Below are positions 21,324 to 28,623 of a stretch of DNA of 28,623 bases, one piece after another. The notes beneath the pieces are model-generated. The model ran no database searches. It saw only the letters and a program-made list of their open reading frames with translations, and was not told the origin of the DNA. This DNA comes from Litorimonas sp964565335. Its GTDB lineage: Bacteria; Pseudomonadota; Alphaproteobacteria; Caulobacterales; Maricaulaceae. The stretch spans positions 1-28,623 of the forward strand of contig CAZMEN010000036.1 of assembly GCA_964565335.1 (NCBI GenBank), in the 5' to 3' direction. Both the position numbers and the translations under genes were made by a program. How positions within the stretch are numbered: the first letter of the stretch is position 1; every line of letters starts with the position of its first letter.

Positions 21324-22750
21324 TGTCAAAACAACCGGCTATTCTTTGGTTCCGCCGTGATTTGCGCTTAGGCGATAACCCCGCTTTAACGGCGGCCGTC
21401 AATTCCGGACGTCCATTAATTTGTCTTTATATTGACGAAACCAATGCGCCGCGCCGCGAGGGCGGAGCCAAGCAAGTCTGGCTGCACCACAGCCTCACAT
21501 CATTGGCGAAAGATTTAAAGGCGTGCGGAGCCTCGCTGATCTTGCGGCAGGGAAACGCCAAAGATATTTTGGACGAGATTATCGACCAAACTAATGCCGA
21601 AGCGGTGTTTTGGAATCGCCGTTATGAGGCGTTCGGCATTGAAACGGATAAAGCCCTGAAAGCCGATTTCAAATCTCGCGGTCTAACTGTCGAGACGTTT
21701 AACGGCTCTCTCTTGACCGAGCCGTGGGAAATTGCGCCGAAATCAGGCGGGGATTTTTATAAGATCTTTACCCCCTATTGGCGGGCGGCCTGTGAGGTCA
21801 TCGGCCCGCGCATGAACCAAGAAGGCCCTTTGGACGCTCCCGGCAAAATCAACGGCTATTCTGGTGATATAGCCTCTGATGATTTGTCTTTTTTGCCAAA
21901 GGGTCTTGATTGGGATGAAAAAATCATGACCGATTGGTCGGTCGGAGAAAAGGCAGCCTCGCAGAAACTTAAGCGTTTCTTGGAAAAGTCCGTGTCCGAT
22001 TATGCGGAGGAGCGGAATATCCCGTCCAATAAAACGGGCACGTCTCGCCTGTCCCCTCATTTAGCCGCAGGAGAAATTTCGCCGCGTCAGATTTGGGACG
22101 CTGCGCGCGAATCCAATAAGAATGTTGATGTGTTCCTGTCCGAAATTGGATGGCGAGAATTTTCTTATGTCTTGTTATTTCACAACCCGAAGCTGGCATC
22201 AGAAAATTACAAAGAGGCTTTCAATAAATTTGACTGGGCCAAAGACGACGCGGCGCTGACCGCTTGGCAAAACGGTCAAACCGGATACCCTTTCGTCGAT
22301 GCGGGTCTGCGGGAGCTTTACCAGACGGGATGGATGCATAACCGCGTCCGCATGGTGGTCGCGAGTTTCCTCATCAAACACTTGCTGATTGACTGGCGCA
22401 AAGGCGAAGACTGGTTTTGGGATTGTTTGCTGGAAGCCGATCCGGCGGCCAATGCGGCAAGCTGGCAATGGGTGGCCGGCAGCGGCGCCGATGCGTCGCC
22501 TTATTTCCGTATATTCAACCCATTCTCGCAGGGCGAAAAATTCGATAAGACCGGAGACTATGTCCGCGAATTTGTGCCTGAGTTAAAAAAACTCCCGGAC
22601 AAATATATCCATACGCCTTGGAAAGCCCCGCAAAATGTTTTGGATTATGCGGGCGTTAAATTAGGGGAGACCTACCCCAAACCGCTCGTCGATCATAAAT
22701 TCGCGCGGGAGCGGGCTTTGTCGGAGTATAAAAAAAGCCGGGGTGAGTAA
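21323..22750 (+). CDS. phrB: Deoxyribodipyrimidine photolyase (cryptochrome/photolyase family)
   Basis: 475 residues from ATG 21323 with SD AAAGAGG; a TTG at 21308 in frame is disfavoured. The N-terminal antenna (Rossmann-like) domain begins ILWFRRDLRLGDNPALT. The C-terminal FAD-binding helical domain shows TSRLSPHLAAGEISPRQIWD, FVDAGLRELYQTGWMHNRVR, and then DPAANAASWQWVAGSGADAS with PYFRIFNP. These are class I CPD photolyase features: FAD absorbs light energy via the antenna and repairs UV pyrimidine dimers. The stop codon lies in the loop of a terminator hairpin. The leader hairpin suggests translational control. Confidence 0.95.
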   Translation: MSKQPAILWFRRDLRLGDNPALTAAVNSGRPLICLYIDETNAPRREGGAKQVWLHHSLTSLAKDLKACGASLILRQGNAKDILDEIIDQTNAEAVFWNRRYEAFGIETDKALKADFKSRGLTVETFNGSLLTEPWEIAPKSGGDFYKIFTPYWRAACEVIGPRMNQEGPLDAPGKINGYSGDIASDDLSFLPKGLDWDEKIMTDWSVGEKAASQKLKRFLEKSVSDYAEERNIPSNKTGTSRLSPHLAAGEISPRQIWDAARESNKNVDVFLSEIGWREFSYVLLFHNPKLASENYKEAFNKFDWAKDDAALTAWQNGQTGYPFVDAGLRELYQTGWMHNRVRMVVASFLIKHLLIDWRKGEDWFWDCLLEADPAANAASWQWVAGSGADASPYFRIFNPFSQGEKFDKTGDYVREFVPELKKLPDKYIHTPWKAPQNVLDYAGVKLGETYPKPLVDHKFARERALSEYKKSRGE

Positions 22751-22760
22751 CCCGGCTTTT
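22733..22760. terminator. Bidirectional intrinsic terminator between phrB and the amidohydrolase gene
   Basis: AAAAGCCGGG (22733-22742) and CCCGGCTTTT (22751-22760) form a perfect 10-bp stem with an 8-nt loop containing the phrB TAA. T-rich tails follow on both strands, which suits the two convergent genes. Confidence 0.85.
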
Positions 22761-22786
22761 ATTTGATTGTATTGCGAAGAGGCGGT

Positions 22787-24115
22787 TTATTTATCTTTAT
22801 AAACGACGCCGCCTTTCATTACGAAATCAACGTCCAATAATTCCTCAATATCGTTTAGCGGATTTCCGTCCACAGCAATCAAATCTGCATATTTTCCGGC
22901 TTCCAGCGTGCCAATTTTATCGCCCATGCCGATATGTTTCGACGCGGTTACGGTTGCCGAGGCAATGGCTTCTTGTTCGCTCATGCCCGCGGCCATCATA
23001 TAGATAAATTCTTTGGCATTATCGCCATGTTTAGACACACCCGTATCGGTACCGAAAGCAATCGTGACACCGTTTTCATAAGCGATACGCGCCATGTCCT
23101 GCATTTTCGGGCCGACTTCACGCGCCTTTTTCACGCTATTGGGCGGCAGGAATGTATTGGGGTCTTTGGCCCATTCTTCGACGGTTTTACCCGCCAAGAC
23201 GGTGGGGACGAGGACGGCTTTTTTTTGTTTGAAAAGCCGCGTTGTTTCTCTGTCCAGAAAAGACCCATGTTCGATGGATTGAATACCGGCGCGCAGGGCC
23301 GCTTCGATGCCGCCCTTGTCATGCGCATGGGCGGTCACCTTACGCCCCATTGAGGTCGCAGTCTCGACAATGGCTTCTAGCTCATCATCCATAAGCTGCT
23401 GGCCTGTACCCGCATTGGTATTAGAGAGCACGCCGCCCGTCGCCGTTACTTTAATAACGTCCGCTCCGTTTTTAACGGCTTGGCGAACTGCGCGGCGGCA
23501 ATCTGCGACGCCGTCGCAAATGGTTTCTGACTGATACATTTCTAAAATATCGTCTTTGAAACCGTGGAAGTCTCCATGCCCGCCTGTTGCCGAAATCGCC
23601 GAGCCCGCCGCTTTGATATGCGGTCCAGGAACTTTCCCGGCATTCACGGCGCGGCGCAGAGCGAAAATTTCCTTGGGGCCGCCAACATCTTGGACGGCTG
23701 TAAAGCCTGCCATCAATGTTGTGCGCGCATGAGCGGCGGCTTGCAGCGCCACGTCTCCGGCTTCCAGACGCACAACATCATCAGGTTTGCCACTATCACG
23801 GTCGCCGCGTAAATGGACATGGCTGTCAATCAGGCCGGGGAGGAAGAACATGTCCCGCTTATCAATAATAGTCGCGTCATCATCTTCGAGAAAACCTCTT
23901 TCAACGCCAACAATCTTCCCGTCATGAATAATAATGGTGGCATTTCTGATGGGGGCTTTCCCGGGGACGGCCAAAACCTGCCCTGCGTAAATGAGCGTGT
24001 AGTCTTCATAACTATCGTGCAGGTCATCGTGAGCGAAAGCATCAAAAGCGACGCCGAACCCCCCGATTAAAAAGGCAATGGCAGCAGCAGAAGTCACAAG
24101 AGTACGATAGGTCAT
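22787..24115 (-). CDS. Exported metal-dependent amidohydrolase (imidazolonepropionase/Xaa-Pro dipeptidase-like)
   Basis: 442 residues from ATG 24115, chosen over GTG 24130 because an AGG lies 4 nt upstream and a signal peptide follows directly (VTSAAAIAFLIGGFGVAFDAFA, cut near residue 28). The amidohydrolase TIM barrel has its full metal set: His99 and His101 (DSHVHLRG), the bridging Lys222 (VIKVTATGG), His263 (VTAHAHD), His283 (IEHGS) and Asp357 (FGTDTG). This subgroup includes secreted peptidases that cleave dipeptides with C-terminal proline or basic residues, so a periplasmic dipeptidase is most likely; substrate is inferred only. The C-terminal KYADLIAVDGNPLNDI closes the small beta-domain. 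Confidence 0.88.
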   Translation of the reverse strand: MTYRTLVTSAAAIAFLIGGFGVAFDAFAHDDLHDSYEDYTLIYAGQVLAVPGKAPIRNATIIIHDGKIVGVERGFLEDDDATIIDKRDMFFLPGLIDSHVHLRGDRDSGKPDDVVRLEAGDVALQAAAHARTTLMAGFTAVQDVGGPKEIFALRRAVNAGKVPGPHIKAAGSAISATGGHGDFHGFKDDILEMYQSETICDGVADCRRAVRQAVKNGADVIKVTATGGVLSNTNAGTGQQLMDDELEAIVETATSMGRKVTAHAHDKGGIEAALRAGIQSIEHGSFLDRETTRLFKQKKAVLVPTVLAGKTVEEWAKDPNTFLPPNSVKKAREVGPKMQDMARIAYENGVTIAFGTDTGVSKHGDNAKEFIYMMAAGMSEQEAIASATVTASKHIGMGDKIGTLEAGKYADLIAVDGNPLNDIEELLDVDFVMKGGVVYKDK

Positions 24116-24130
24116 AAGACCTATTAACAC

Positions 24131-24336
24131 ATTCTTAACCTTTGCGAAGGGGGTTCGCGTGAAAAGGGTGGGGGGAAGAGGGTTTTCGATAGGTGTCAGG
24201 AGAGGGGTTGCGTTTAGAGGTGTTCGCTAAGGGTTTTACTGGGGGTGATTCCTTGGCACTCAGATTATGGTGGAAATATCCCCTAAGCGGCCCTTTGTCT
24301 AAATCCATAAATAGACACTGACGTCAGGCATTCTAG
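24131..24336. other. Intergenic region, G-rich, no gene seen
   Basis: About 200 bp between the amidohydrolase start and the hydrolase stop. Repeated plus-strand G runs occur (GGGGG, GGGGGG, GGGG), most of them in its first 120 bp. No convincing ORF, hairpin terminator or RNA gene was found. Confidence 0.6.
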
Positions 24337-25392
24337 TTAGTCAAAGTTTGTCGAGAACCATTCAGCTATTTCAGAATGTGTGATATCATTTGTCAGCACA
24401 TTGTTGTGGTTGGCACCTTGCACAATGCGTGTTTCACCCTCGCTATTTTCAGTTAAGAAGCCTTCAAATTCATTAGCCAAAAAAAGCTCATCATCACTTC
24501 CGACGAGTACCAAGAGCGGAACTTCGACGGCCTGTAAGGCAATGTCCGAAGTCTTGGGACGTATTGGCTGTCCTGACATAACGGCTCGGTAACTGTAAGC
24601 TAGAATGTGAGGTCTATAATTAAAATACATAATCGGTTTATCATCCAAAATATGTAACCCGATCGAATTGAGCATAATTTGTCCAATCATGCGTTTGACG
24701 TCAAATTCCACAAATGCGGGCGCTCCTTCAATAGGCGCTTCATCAGAACCAGTTCTTTGCGTGGGCCCCTCGCCAAAGTTCGGGGCGATTAACAAATATG
24801 CGTTCGGAGACTCATAACTCTCCTTAAGTGCATATCTCATAGCAACGCCCCCACCCATTGAATGACCAGCAATGATCAGTTTTCGGGATGGCCTGTTTCT
24901 TTGGAGGGATTGCACGACATCGAACAAGTCATCCTCATATTGACCGATATATTTGACATCACTTCGTGGTCCAAACGAGTCTCCATGCCCCCGATGGTCA
25001 TAAGTAATGATCTCAGCCCCTGTATTCTTCTGTAATTTTTGAGCGGCGAAACGCATTTCTGAACGATTAGATGCGATGCCGTGCATGAGAATAATAAGTG
25101 TTTCATCTGATTGACCATAACGCGTCCCAGCTAACTGAACGCCGTCACGAGCATTAAAGGTAACATGCCTTGCTTCTATCTGGATTGGGGCATTCAATGA
25201 CAGTTCCTCTGCCACTGTGGCCTCAACAGTTTCCCAGAATTCGGGGGTCATACGCGTTGACTCAAACGGCTTAGGTTTTGGCCAAAAGATAAGGCTCAAA
25301 GCAATCATCAAATAGCAAGTGGTGATACCGATAAAGATTTGCGTATTTCGCAGTATGGTTTTTTTGGAAAGGATTTTCTTTAGTAAACTCAT
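24337..25392 (-). CDS. Membrane-anchored alpha/beta hydrolase
   Basis: 351 residues. Basic N-terminus, then one hydrophobic helix (about 17-37) anchors the protein. The alpha/beta hydrolase domain follows: oxyanion segment LMHGIASNRSEMRFAAQKL (103-120), YDHRGHGDS (131-139), nucleophile Ser178 in GHSMGG, acid Asp300/Asp301 (GSDDE) and His329 (GANHNN). All catalytic residues are present, so it is probably an active esterase, lipase or acyltransferase facing the periplasm; substrate is unknown. It is divergent from the next gene across 93 bp containing a palindrome. The region is more AT-rich than flanking genes. Confidence 0.85.
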   Translation of the reverse strand: MSLLKKILSKKTILRNTQIFIGITTCYLMIALSLIFWPKPKPFESTRMTPEFWETVEATVAEELSLNAPIQIEARHVTFNARDGVQLAGTRYGQSDETLIILMHGIASNRSEMRFAAQKLQKNTGAEIITYDHRGHGDSFGPRSDVKYIGQYEDDLFDVVQSLQRNRPSRKLIIAGHSMGGGVAMRYALKESYESPNAYLLIAPNFGEGPTQRTGSDEAPIEGAPAFVEFDVKRMIGQIMLNSIGLHILDDKPIMYFNYRPHILAYSYRAVMSGQPIRPKTSDIALQAVEVPLLVLVGSDDELFLANEFEGFLTENSEGETRIVQGANHNNVLTNDITHSEIAEWFSTNFD

Positions 25393-25409
25393 GTGTATCT
25401 CGTTAGTAT

Positions 25410-25426
25410 AGTTTATTTTATAAACT
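25410..25426. promoter_or_regulatory. Palindrome between the hydrolase and membrane protein genes
   Basis: AGTTTAT (25410-25416) and ATAAACT (25420-25426) are perfect inverted repeats around TTT, 18 bp upstream of the minus-strand hydrolase ATG and 60 bp upstream of the plus-strand gene. It is a candidate site for the winged-helix regulator encoded at 26120. It is AT-rich and short, so chance is possible. Confidence 0.4.
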
Positions 25427-25485
25427 GGTTTACCTGTCCCTATATTTCATTTACCGTAGAGTCAAATTATGCGCTCGGAATGATT

Positions 25486-26100
25486 ATGGCTAACCTCAAA
25501 AAAGATGTGTCTGCTGATCTGGAATTTATGCGCTCCGTCGTCGCAGAAAGTCACTCAGGTCATATATCAAGAGGAATTGGGCTCGCCATGCTCGTTGCGG
25601 GCATTGCCTATGGGGTTCAGTCTCTATTTATATGGGGGCAGATAAATAATATCATGGCCGACAGTGAAACCCTATCACTCGGAGTGACTGTTGCTGCAAC
25701 ATCTTCTTTGCTAATTACGCTTGGTGTAGTTTTCTTTCGAAAACGCACACAACTCATCGAAAACAGTCTTGCAAGTCGCGCGGTTTCGGCAATTTTCTTT
25801 GGCTTTGGCCTCTCCGTTTTAGGGAGTGCAACCGTGTTTGCAATTATCACACTCCATTATGACGACATCCAGATATGGCAGCTTTTCGGCGCGGTCTTCG
25901 CTGTGTTACAAGCAAGCGTATGGGGTGGAACAGGAATGATCAAGAAAACCACTTGGTTTGCATATATTGCAGTGGCGTGGTTCGCCATGTCGATTGGACT
26001 CGCTGTGTTATACGGACATTCACATTACCTTTTGCTGATGTCCGCAGCGTTATTTTTATTAATGGCTATTCCTGGCTATTTTTTGTGGCGCAAAGCGTAA
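25486..26100 (+). CDS. Multi-pass membrane protein of unknown function
   Basis: 204 residues from ATG 25486 (MANLKKDVSADLEFMRSVV), with GGA 6 nt upstream; ATG 25480 and GTG 25393 are in-frame alternatives, but the GTG one would add an unlikely leader. A short cytoplasmic N-terminus (about 1-30) precedes six hydrophobic helices (about 32-50, 65-83, 98-120, 128-147, 153-170, 178-196). Homologues are usually found beside the small winged-helix regulator that follows, which starts 19 bp downstream. I do not recognise a functional family. Confidence 0.7.
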   Translation: MANLKKDVSADLEFMRSVVAESHSGHISRGIGLAMLVAGIAYGVQSLFIWGQINNIMADSETLSLGVTVAATSSLLITLGVVFFRKRTQLIENSLASRAVSAIFFGFGLSVLGSATVFAIITLHYDDIQIWQLFGAVFAVLQASVWGGTGMIKKTTWFAYIAVAWFAMSIGLAVLYGHSHYLLLMSAALFLLMAIPGYFLWRKA

Positions 26101-26119
26101 GTGTGATCCGTTAAATCAA

Positions 26120-26422
26120 ATGACCGAATTTAATGTTGGAAAGTTGGATGGCATTATTCATGGCCGCATACGACTAGGTATTATGGCCTTTTTAGCCAGT
26201 TCTGAGACCGCAACATTCAACCAATTAAAAGAAACACTTCAAGCCACTCAAGGTAATCTGTCGATACAGCTAAAAAAGCTCGAAGACGCGGGATATATTT
26301 CCACGACAAGGAAACTCAAAGGGAAGAAAACTGAGACAAAGGCCCGTCTTACTAAAGCAGGAAAAACAGCATTCTCTGATTATTTATCACGCATGGAAAC
26401 TCTTATAAATCAATCTAAATAG
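26120..26422 (+). CDS. Winged-helix transcriptional regulator (HTH_34/MarR-like)
   Basis: 100 residues, a single winged-helix domain. GKLDGIIHGRIRLGIMAFLA leads into the helix-turn-helix TFNQLKETLQATQGNLSIQL, with the recognition helix QGNLSIQLKKLEDAGYI and a basic wing RKLKGKKTETKARLT. This single-domain type commonly regulates an adjacent membrane protein or transporter, so it probably controls the gene before it and perhaps the divergent hydrolase. No clear Shine-Dalgarno precedes the ATG. Confidence 0.88.
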   Translation: MTEFNVGKLDGIIHGRIRLGIMAFLASSETATFNQLKETLQATQGNLSIQLKKLEDAGYISTTRKLKGKKTETKARLTKAGKTAFSDYLSRMETLINQSK

Positions 26423-26627
26423 TATGTGCTCCATGATGGTCAATTAACTGAGGTGAACTTTTATCGCGACGAAGGTATCCAACATCATCTGGCATGTTCT
26501 TAATGTGATGGATTACACGAACTTCGGAGATTGAAAATAGTCTTGTTATAGCGGAATTAAGATTTTCGTCTAATGTCCGCTAAGCCCCATAGTAGACTTT
26601 ACGAGTAATAACGAGTTACCCACCCCC

Positions 26628-27896
26628 CTAAAGTGCCTGATGCGCGATGTCTCGGCGGCAGAATCCGCCTTTCCACTCTATCGTGTCGTCAATCACCGCA
26701 TAGGCCGCTGCAACTGCGGCCTCTAATGTCTCGGCTTGCGCTGTGACGTTCAAAACGCGCCCGCCTGCGGATTTAAGCTTATCGCCGTCTTGTTTCGTGC
26801 CTGCGTGAAAGACAACAATGCCGTCCATTTCATTCGCGGCGTCTACGCCTTTAATGACCTGTCCTTTTTTATACTTGCCGGGATAGCCGTCTGAGGCGAG
26901 CACGACATTGACAACAGGGTCATGAAACCAAGCAGGGGCTTTGGCTTTATCGAGTGAGCCGTTTTCAGCCGCGACAAAAATTTCCATCAGATCGCTTTGC
27001 AGGCGGCGCATCATAACCTGACATTCCGGATCGCCAAAGCGCGCATTATATTCAATCAGCTTCGGCCCCTCATCGGTCATCATCAATCCCGCGAACAGGA
27101 CACCGACAAAAGGATGACCGTCCTTAGCCATGCCGTAAACAGTGGGCTGAATGATTTTTTCCATGACCGTTTTCATCGCGTCATTGTCGAAAACTGGGGT
27201 TGGGGAGTAGGCTCCCATCCCGCCGGTATTCGGGCCTTTATCGCCGTCATGGGCGCGTTTGTGATCTTGCGCCGCAATGAGCGGCATAGCGGTTGTGCCG
27301 TCGGAAATCGCAAAGAAGCTTGCCTCTTGCCCTGTCATAAATTCTTCGATGACGACCTTGGCCGAGGCCTCGCCGAACTTGCCGGAAAAGAAGTCTTCCA
27401 ATTCTGCTTCCGCCGCCTTGCGCGTTTCGGGAATGACTACACCTTTGCCCGCCGCTAACCCGTCCGCCTTTAAAACATAAGGCGCTTTCATCGTTTTGAG
27501 GTATTTTTTCGCCTTGGCTAAATCCGTAAAGACGCCGTAATCGGCCGTAGGGATATGATAGCGTTTGCAGAAATCTTTGGTGAAGGCTTTGGAGCTTTCG
27601 AGTTGCGCGGCGGCCTGTGTAGGGCCGAAGACTTTTACGCCGCGGTCTTGCAACGCGTCGACCAAGCCCAAAGCCAAAGGCTGCTCTGGCCCAACCACAA
27701 CGAAATCATAACCGTCTCTCTCAACCAGACCCAAAAGGCCGACAATGTCATCTGCGGCGACAGGCACGATATTGGCCACTGCGGCAGTGCCGGCATTGCC
27801 GGGCGCGCAGGTCAGTTCCGTCACGAACGGGCTTTGCGATAATTTCCACGCCAAAGCATGTTCGCGCCCGCCAGAACCAATAAGAAGTACGTTCAT
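26628..27896 (-). CDS. purD: Phosphoribosylamine--glycine ligase
   Basis: 422 residues, full length. It joins 5-phosphoribosylamine and glycine with ATP to make GAR, the second step of purine synthesis. The N-domain begins MNVLLIGSGGREHALAWKLS, followed by APGNAGTAAVA and VVGPEQPLALGLVD. ATP-grasp features include PYVLKADGLAAGKGVVIP, VIEEFMTGQEASFFAI, the family signature DKGPNTGGMGAYSPTP and the metal-binding IEYNARFGDPECQVMMRRL. GGGAGA lies 5 nt before the ATG. It is divergent from xseA across 71 bp, a pairing seen in other alphaproteobacteria. Confidence 0.98.
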   Translation of the reverse strand: MNVLLIGSGGREHALAWKLSQSPFVTELTCAPGNAGTAAVANIVPVAADDIVGLLGLVERDGYDFVVVGPEQPLALGLVDALQDRGVKVFGPTQAAAQLESSKAFTKDFCKRYHIPTADYGVFTDLAKAKKYLKTMKAPYVLKADGLAAGKGVVIPETRKAAEAELEDFFSGKFGEASAKVVIEEFMTGQEASFFAISDGTTAMPLIAAQDHKRAHDGDKGPNTGGMGAYSPTPVFDNDAMKTVMEKIIQPTVYGMAKDGHPFVGVLFAGLMMTDEGPKLIEYNARFGDPECQVMMRRLQSDLMEIFVAAENGSLDKAKAPAWFHDPVVNVVLASDGYPGKYKKGQVIKGVDAANEMDGIVVFHAGTKQDGDKLKSAGGRVLNVTAQAETLEAAVAAAYAVIDDTIEWKGGFCRRDIAHQAL

Positions 27897-27967
27897 GTCA
27901 TTCTCCCATTATTCGCGCGCTCTCTACCCTATACAACTTTCAAAATCCATTCTATTCCCGTGCAGAT

Positions 27968-28623
27968 ATGAGCGCGAACACACCCGAATATTCCGTTTCC
28001 GAACTGGCTTTCTCACTGAAGCGCAGTATCGAAGATCAATTCGGTCATGTCCGCGTGCGGGGTGAGCTGGGCCGCGTGACGATTGCGCGTTCGGGTCATT
28101 GTTATCTTGACGTGAAAGACGACAAAGCCGTTATCAATTCCATCATCTGGAAGGGCGTGATGGGACGGCTTTCCATGCGTCCCGAAGAGGGCATGGAAGT
28201 CGTCTGCGAAGGCAAGCTCTCCACCTATCCGGGGCGGTCGAATTATCAGCTTATCATTGATAAAATGGAACTGGCGGGGGCAGGGGCGCTCATGGCGCTT
28301 TACGAAAAACGTAAAAAAGCGCTGGCCGCCGAAGGCTTGTTTGAGGAGAGCCGAAAGGTTGAACTCCCTTTCATGCCTAAAACCATTGGCGTGGTGACGT
28401 CGCAAACGGGCGCCGTCATCCGTGATATTCTGCACCGTATATCTGACCGTTTTCCGAGCCATGTCATCGTCTGGCCTGTGCTGGTGCAAGGCGACAAAGC
28501 CGCCGAGCAAATTGCGGGCGCGATTACGGGGTTTAACCATGCAGAAGGCTTCCCAAGGCCTGATGTGTTGATTGTCGCGCGGGGCGGCGGCTCGATGGAA
28601 GACCTCTGGTGCTTTAACGAAGA
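27968..28623 (+). CDS. xseA: Exodeoxyribonuclease VII large subunit, 5' part
   Basis: 218 codons from ATG 27968 are visible before the window ends. The N-terminal OB-fold domain (about 5-105) contains YSVSELAFSLKRSIEDQFG, VRVRGELGRVTIARSGHCYL, and SNYQLIIDKMELAGAGALMA. The nuclease domain begins with the strongly conserved IGVVTSQTGAVIRDILHRI and DVLIVARGGGSMEDLWCFNE. With XseB it degrades single-stranded DNA. The coiled-coil and C-terminal parts lie outside the window. A 175-codon antisense frame is a shadow. Confidence 0.97.
   Translation, partial: MSANTPEYSVSELAFSLKRSIEDQFGHVRVRGELGRVTIARSGHCYLDVKDDKAVINSIIWKGVMGRLSMRPEEGMEVVCEGKLSTYPGRSNYQLIIDKMELAGAGALMALYEKRKKALAAEGLFEESRKVELPFMPKTIGVVTSQTGAVIRDILHRISDRFPSHVIVWPVLVQGDKAAEQIAGAITGFNHAEGFPRPDVLIVARGGGSMEDLWCFNE

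Noticed and set aside
24201..24216. Partial copy of the hppD operator (GTTGCGTTT) in the G-rich gap
   Set aside because: Only one half-site plus the spacer is present and the right arm is missing, so it is not a palindrome.
26427..26580. About 50 open minus-strand codons in the purD-side intergenic gap, reading partly protein-like
   Set aside because: No start codon precedes most of it, a stop lies just upstream in frame, and a run this long is expected by chance in AT-rich DNA. It could be a remnant, but I cannot support a gene.
28013..28540. 175-codon minus-strand frame inside xseA
   Set aside because: xseA is clearly the real gene here, with conserved OB-fold and nuclease motifs.

Overview
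The window reads as a chromosomal stretch of an alphaproteobacterium of roughly 50% G+C by eye. The protein set (divergent purD/xseA, a LolA-type carrier, a PfkB 'adenosine kinase', a three-gene tyrosine operon, lipoproteins) fits a marine Hyphomonadaceae/Maricaulales-like organism. That placement is inference from protein flavour; no rRNA or other taxonomic marker is present. I saw no tRNA, rRNA, IS element, integrase or CRISPR array.

Region 1 (1-6913) is acyl-CoA catabolism around acetoacetate. On the minus strand lie mccB and the 5' part of mccA (3-methylcrotonyl-CoA carboxylase, leucine degradation). mccB is split by one in-frame TAA. Divergent from it is a tight plus-strand run: a TetR regulator, scoA, kptA, scoB, a 58-codon membrane ORF, an acetyl-CoA acetyltransferase and a CitE-like lyase. 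Gaps are 0-10 bp, with 1-nt stop/start overlaps at scoA/kptA and thiolase/lyase. A palindrome with an extra half-site sits between the two units.

Region 2 (6926-12445) is tyrosine degradation. A MarR regulator diverges from hppD, with two identical palindromes between them. The plus-strand operon is hppD, an isoprenylcysteine-methyltransferase-like gene, a VOC metalloprotein, an AT-rich 91-codon ORF, fahA and maiA, followed by an EamA transporter. The homogentisate dioxygenase that should link HppD to MaiA is not here. Leucine and tyrosine breakdown both yield acetoacetate, which ScoAB and the thiolase convert to acetyl-CoA, so regions 1 and 2 work together.

Region 3 (12446-18177) is envelope and miscellaneous: a lipoprotein resembling GH11 xylanases, a CPBP membrane protease, an FAD/NAD(P) oxidoreductase, a proline-rich beta-helix lipoprotein and an ATP-grasp protein.

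Region 4 (18291-24115) holds a PfkB kinase, a 50-aa basic protein, a membrane-anchored ribbon-helix-helix/EF-hand protein, lolA, a photolyase whose ribosome binding site lies in a 9-bp hairpin, a bidirectional terminator and an exported amidohydrolase.

Region 5 (24337-28623) holds an AT-richer module (alpha/beta hydrolase, membrane protein, winged-helix regulator), then purD and the 5' part of xseA, which are divergent. No gap between genes exceeds about 220 bp.
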